Origin: Aphidius gifuensis
Taxonomy: Eukaryota; Arthropoda; Insecta; Hymenoptera; Braconidae
DNA length: 64,000 nucleotides
Direction of reading: 5' to 3'
Assembly: GCF_014905175.1 (NCBI RefSeq)
Contig: NC_057791.1
Location: 15,256,177 to 15,320,176 of the forward strand
The position numbers and the translations under genes are program-made. Shown piece by piece: positions 60,051 to 64,000 of this stretch (positions are counted from its first letter, which is position 1; each line of letters opens with the position of its first letter). The notes beneath the pieces were generated by a model. It did no database searches, had not been told where the DNA came from, and saw nothing but the letters and a program-made list of their open reading frames with translations.

Positions 60051-60687
60051 ATTAGTGGTTATATACCTGTATAACTAAAAAAAAAAAAAAAAAACTAAAT
60101 ACATTTTTCAGCGGTTTGAGTTAAAAATATTTTCGTCAATATTAACATGATGATAATAATTATATACGATTAAATATTTATTCAGTCAATGTATCAATTT
60201 TGTTTTTTTGTTTGAATCATCAAAAAATAATGCCATGCAATAACTAACATGATCGTTTTATTCGACCCATGGAAATGAAAGATAATTACCAATGATCAAG
60301 GTATGCAACAGTGATTAGCCACGATCCGCATATGTATTGCACATCCTAGCTATCTATTTACATTTAGACTATGTATGTACAGTTAAATACTATCACGATA
60401 TGTCATTACTCGTCATTATACACCTATCAAATTGCTCAACAATAACTGAACATTGCTATAAGCCCATAATCCTAAATCAAAAATTCTAACAACTTCAAAA
60501 TACGATGGGGTTTTACTGTCAATTGGAATTTTCATTTATTGATCGTTGTCCATTTTGATGAAAAAAATTATGATTGGATTGATCATCATTCATAAATGTC
60601 GACAATGTTTCAAAAATTATTTTCATTATTAAAAATTTAAATACAGATAGATTAACTTTTAAAAATAAATTCATTAAGTATAGAACA
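60051..60687. other. AT-rich non-coding DNA
   Basis: No feature seen before MITE copy 5. Confidence 0.45.
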
Positions 60688-61237
60688 CACGGAGAGAAAT
60701 CCGCAGCATATATTACTGTAGTGGTATCGTAAAAATCATAGCCGACGTCATTAAAGCGACTAATTCCCACTTATTATAATGATTATTATTATATTTCATC
60801 TAAATTTTTTACTGTAGTCTACCGGAATTTTTAGAAGTCTTGAGTTAATGGTATATTTTAGACCAGAAATTACTGTAGTGTACAGCAAGTTTTCCCGCCA
60901 GATGACACGAATATTTATTGTAAATCAAGTGTGTTCCTAACCTCTTCTGAAAAAGTTTATTGTTTTTATTTTATTCATGAATCTAAATAAAAATGCGGTG
61001 AAACACATGAAAATTATAAAATGGTTTATTTTTTAAAAATTAATAAACACGTTACATTTTTATTTTGATGTTTAAACAATAAGGTTTTATTTAATTTTTT
61101 GTGTTGTTTTTTTGTTTTGTTTTGATTAAAATTACTGTAGTGTAGTAGGAAATTCTAGTCGATCCTGGTGGCCTCCCCACGCAACTTCTCAATTTCCAGT
61201 AGACTACAGTAAAATTTGCTGCGGATTTCTCTCCGTG
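60688..61237 (-). mobile_element. MITE family A, copy 5
   Basis: Starts CACGGAGAGAAATCCGC and ends GCGGATTTCTCTCCGTG, both near-perfect; 550 bp. It lacks about 30 bp next to the right inverted repeat that other copies have, probably lost between short TTTG repeats. The flanks are CA and TG instead of TA, so either both bases changed or the copy inserted at a different site. Confidence 0.92.
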
Positions 61238-64000
61238 TGCATTAAAATATATTTTACATCCGCTCTTACATTGTGCTGTATTAATAAAATAAAAAAAATT
61301 ATGTTAAAAGTACAGCCGGATGTTATTGGCATTCAAGTGTAGCCATTACTTTTGATGATGAATGTTTGACACAAAAATACTAGCGTCCTAGAGACCGTTG
61401 TAATAAATAATGACTTTACTCCGACTCTAAGAAAGCCACCACCCTCTTAAATGTCTTGATGACCTATTTTTTCAGTCATACTCACTTTTTCACAGTCTAC
61501 TACACTCAAAAAAATAAATATATAACCAAAACTGTCATCCAGCTTTCCAGCAATAACAACAAATCTCGTCTATATTAATTTTTTTTTGACAATTCAAACT
61601 TTTCATATTGAAAAATATTATACCCACCATAAACAAACATAAATTAAATATATTAAAACATATTTGTATGTTTAATATGTATGCATAATGTTGCTTTGTT
61701 TTAACTACATAGTATAGCTTTTATTATTTTTTAATAATTACAAAATTTTCAGTCAGTTTAGTTGGAACAATTAGAGGATAATCTCATAGCCTGTTGGGAC
61801 TGTTTAAATCACATTCATAAGTATACAGAGAACAATATTATTGGATAGTATTTGAAACTGTATAATATGAAAACATCATTGGAGAAGTACCAATCCTATG
61901 AATCGATATAGATTAAATATATTTTTTTGATTTTTTATTATTATTTTTTTTTTGTCTCATATTCATATACAAACACTGTACCACACTCTAAATCATTGAT
62001 TGTTGTATTATCTGTTATTGGCAATGCAATTAACTGTTTTACGTTAAAACAGTCGAGCGAATATCGACACACTTGCATTTTGCTATTCCAAAGTACTTCT
62101 ATTTATGCGTATATACATATATTTAAATTGGAAAATTGCAACAACAATATACTGTCCAGTATAAGAGAAAAGCAGATGATGCAAAATTTTTAGGTTTTAG
62201 ATGAACCAAAGAGAGGGCTCATATACAGATGTTCATTTTCAAATAAATATTATTAAATATATATAACCGCAGGCTTTAACTATGTTTTGATAATAACTGG
62301 CTGACTATTTGTTAAATGTGTGATGTAGAAAATTGATTAATGAGTTTAGTCAATTTATTCAATAGTTTGCAAATGTACTTTTCAAAAAAATAACTAATTA
62401 ATAGTCAATAAAAAATAGAGTTATTCAACTAAAAATTTATCTAATTATTTTCTTGCTAAAAAAACAAATTAGTTTTTAATTTTATCAAATGAAAATTATT
62501 TATTTTTAGGCTTTTTTTGTGTATAATTAGATGGCAATTACAATCAGGTTAACTTGAGAAATCATATATACATGAACAACAACATATGAGTGTGTATAAC
62601 CAATACACATTTAAACAGACGAACGTATGTGGAGTATTCGTGGTCCCATACGCAATTTCAATTGTATTTACGTGAACATTATACAGGTGTATAAATTCAT
62701 TGCTGTTATAGGAGATCCACTAGTTTATTTGTACATGTAACTATATATACATATACACAAGCTAACTAATGTTTATTATAATCGATTGCTAGATAGAAAT
62801 TTGCGTACGTAATAGCGTCAATTGCAAGAACGACAAAATACTTAAGCTTCTTAAGAGATATCACAACAAGGGTTATACGTGAATCCATACGATTTTGATT
62901 CACACAAAGCCACACACCATCACTTATACAATTATATTTACATATATATATTTATATACATTTAGAGTAGAAAATATGTATAGAAAATGAGAGAGAGAAA
63001 GGGAGAGAGAGAGATTTTATATGTACTATTTCTATATCCTAATATTGATAGTCTATGATCCAGATCTCAAAATGCATCAATTGTATATTTTAGTTGTATG
63101 AAAGGCAAATTATCATTAAATGGTTATATGTGTATTTATACGACATTAAATTTTATGGTATATGAAAATGTATAGGAATGAAATCGGTTGAATATTTTGA
63201 ATGTGAATTAATTTGTTTGATTATTGTTATTGATATTTAGAAAATTTAAAAGTCGATCTGTATTTATAATTGTAGAAGCAGATTTAAAGTTTTGAGGGAT
63301 GAGAAAATATTACTAATTGATCTTCTTCTGCTAATTCGAAATCTGCTCGTGTAATTTTTTTATTATACATCAATTTTTTTTGTAGAAATTTAGAAAAGTA
63401 ATTTAATGTTGAAATTGTTTTTGTTTATGAGCCAATTAGGTAAAAATTTGCGTTTTTTTTTATCATATAATATTCTCATTTTTTTTCACTAGGTAGAAAT
63501 AGTTGTTTTTCAAAGTTACTCGTTGTACTTTATCATCCAAGTAGAACTAAAATCAATTAAAAAAAAAAAAAATGACCGAGCACTAATAATAGATTTATTT
63601 TCACTCAATCAAGTTTAAGTTTATCAAATTATATTTATTTATTTATTTGTCATTCAACTCATTCAAGAAAAGTTAATGAGAAATTTCTTGAAAACTTTTT
63701 GAAATCTTAAACTGCAAAAAGTCACGATGAATATGTAAAAGACTGTAGAAACAAGAGGTAAAATAGTAAGACAACAAGATAAAAAGAGAAGATACTATAA
63801 AAGGTGAGAGAAAATTTATATATCTGTATAGAATAAACGTATTTTAATGCCTGTTTTCTAGCTATCTATATATACCCAATGAGCCACGAGGATTCTTGTT
63901 GAGGCTTTCCAACATAAGTCCTTGTTATGATTCAACGTTTTAAGCTTCACATGGTTTTTGATGCTGCATCAAAAACCCCCTATTTACTAATTCCATGAAT
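61238..64000. other. AT-rich non-coding DNA
   Basis: No gene or further repeat copy. CTTAAGCTTCTTAAG (62841-62855) is a small repeat of CTTAAG palindromes. GA microsatellite at 62989-63014. The 88-codon plus frame at 61927-62193 is unrecognised. Confidence 0.4.
62989..63014 (+). repeat. (GA)n microsatellite
   Basis: GAGAGAGAGAAAGGGAGAGA-type purine run, seen directly. Confidence 0.85.

Noticed and set aside
63490..63555. AGGTAGAAAT and CAAGTAGAACT as another foldback element
   Set aside because: The two words are in direct, not inverted, orientation and the similarity is short.

Overview
The window looks like nuclear DNA from a eukaryote with a very AT-rich genome. By eye it is about 70% A+T, with dense poly-A/poly-T tracts, TA, GA, TTG and GAT microsatellites, and small TA-flanked inverted-repeat elements. 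An arthropod, most likely an insect and possibly a parasitoid wasp, fits best, but no sequence here fixes the taxon. There is no bacterial gene organisation, rRNA or CRISPR array, and I found no convincing tRNA.

No complete protein-coding gene can be defended. The window reads as a long intergenic region or giant intron. In the AT-rich background sit about two dozen short islands of 100-300 bp with higher GC, such as 478-680, 9340-9625, 27785-28125, 31395-31660, 40780-40915, 52040-52285 and 53520-53700. They carry palindromes, homeodomain-like TAATTA/TGATNNAT sites and short shared words. This would fit regulatory DNA around a developmental gene, but conservation cannot be tested here. A few segments could be exons because an open frame abuts a good splice signal (5065-5241, 9352-9434, 39303-39377, 47511-47747, 20946-21216). 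All are low confidence.

The firm content is mobile DNA. Family A is a roughly 570 bp non-autonomous DNA element (MITE) with 21 bp terminal inverted repeats and TA flanks. Five copies occur: 14943, 21175 and 42433 on +, 44140 and 60688 on -. Each carries repeated ACTACAGTAA motifs. Family B is a roughly 610 bp repeat with two inverted copies (33788 on +, 47919 on -); the first has a strong terminal hairpin. Three small foldback elements lie at 13750, 26244 and 27281. A decayed pogo/Tigger-like transposase remnant (25965-26674) keeps recognisable N-terminal DNA-binding segments and is broken by stops, frameshifts and a foldback insertion. A second decayed reading frame, of uncertain family, lies at 34797-35081.

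Region by region: 1-14900 is single-copy-looking DNA with several GC islands, a 29 bp palindrome at 3472 and two possible exons. 14900-22000 holds MITE copies 1 and 2. 22000-29200 holds the pogo remnant, two foldbacks, a TCGGAG-rich array and island clusters. 29200-42400 holds islands, family B copy 1 and the decayed frame. 42400-48530 holds a facing pair of MITEs and family B copy 2. 48530-64000 holds islands, MITE copy 5 and one possible TATA/Inr promoter at 59933.
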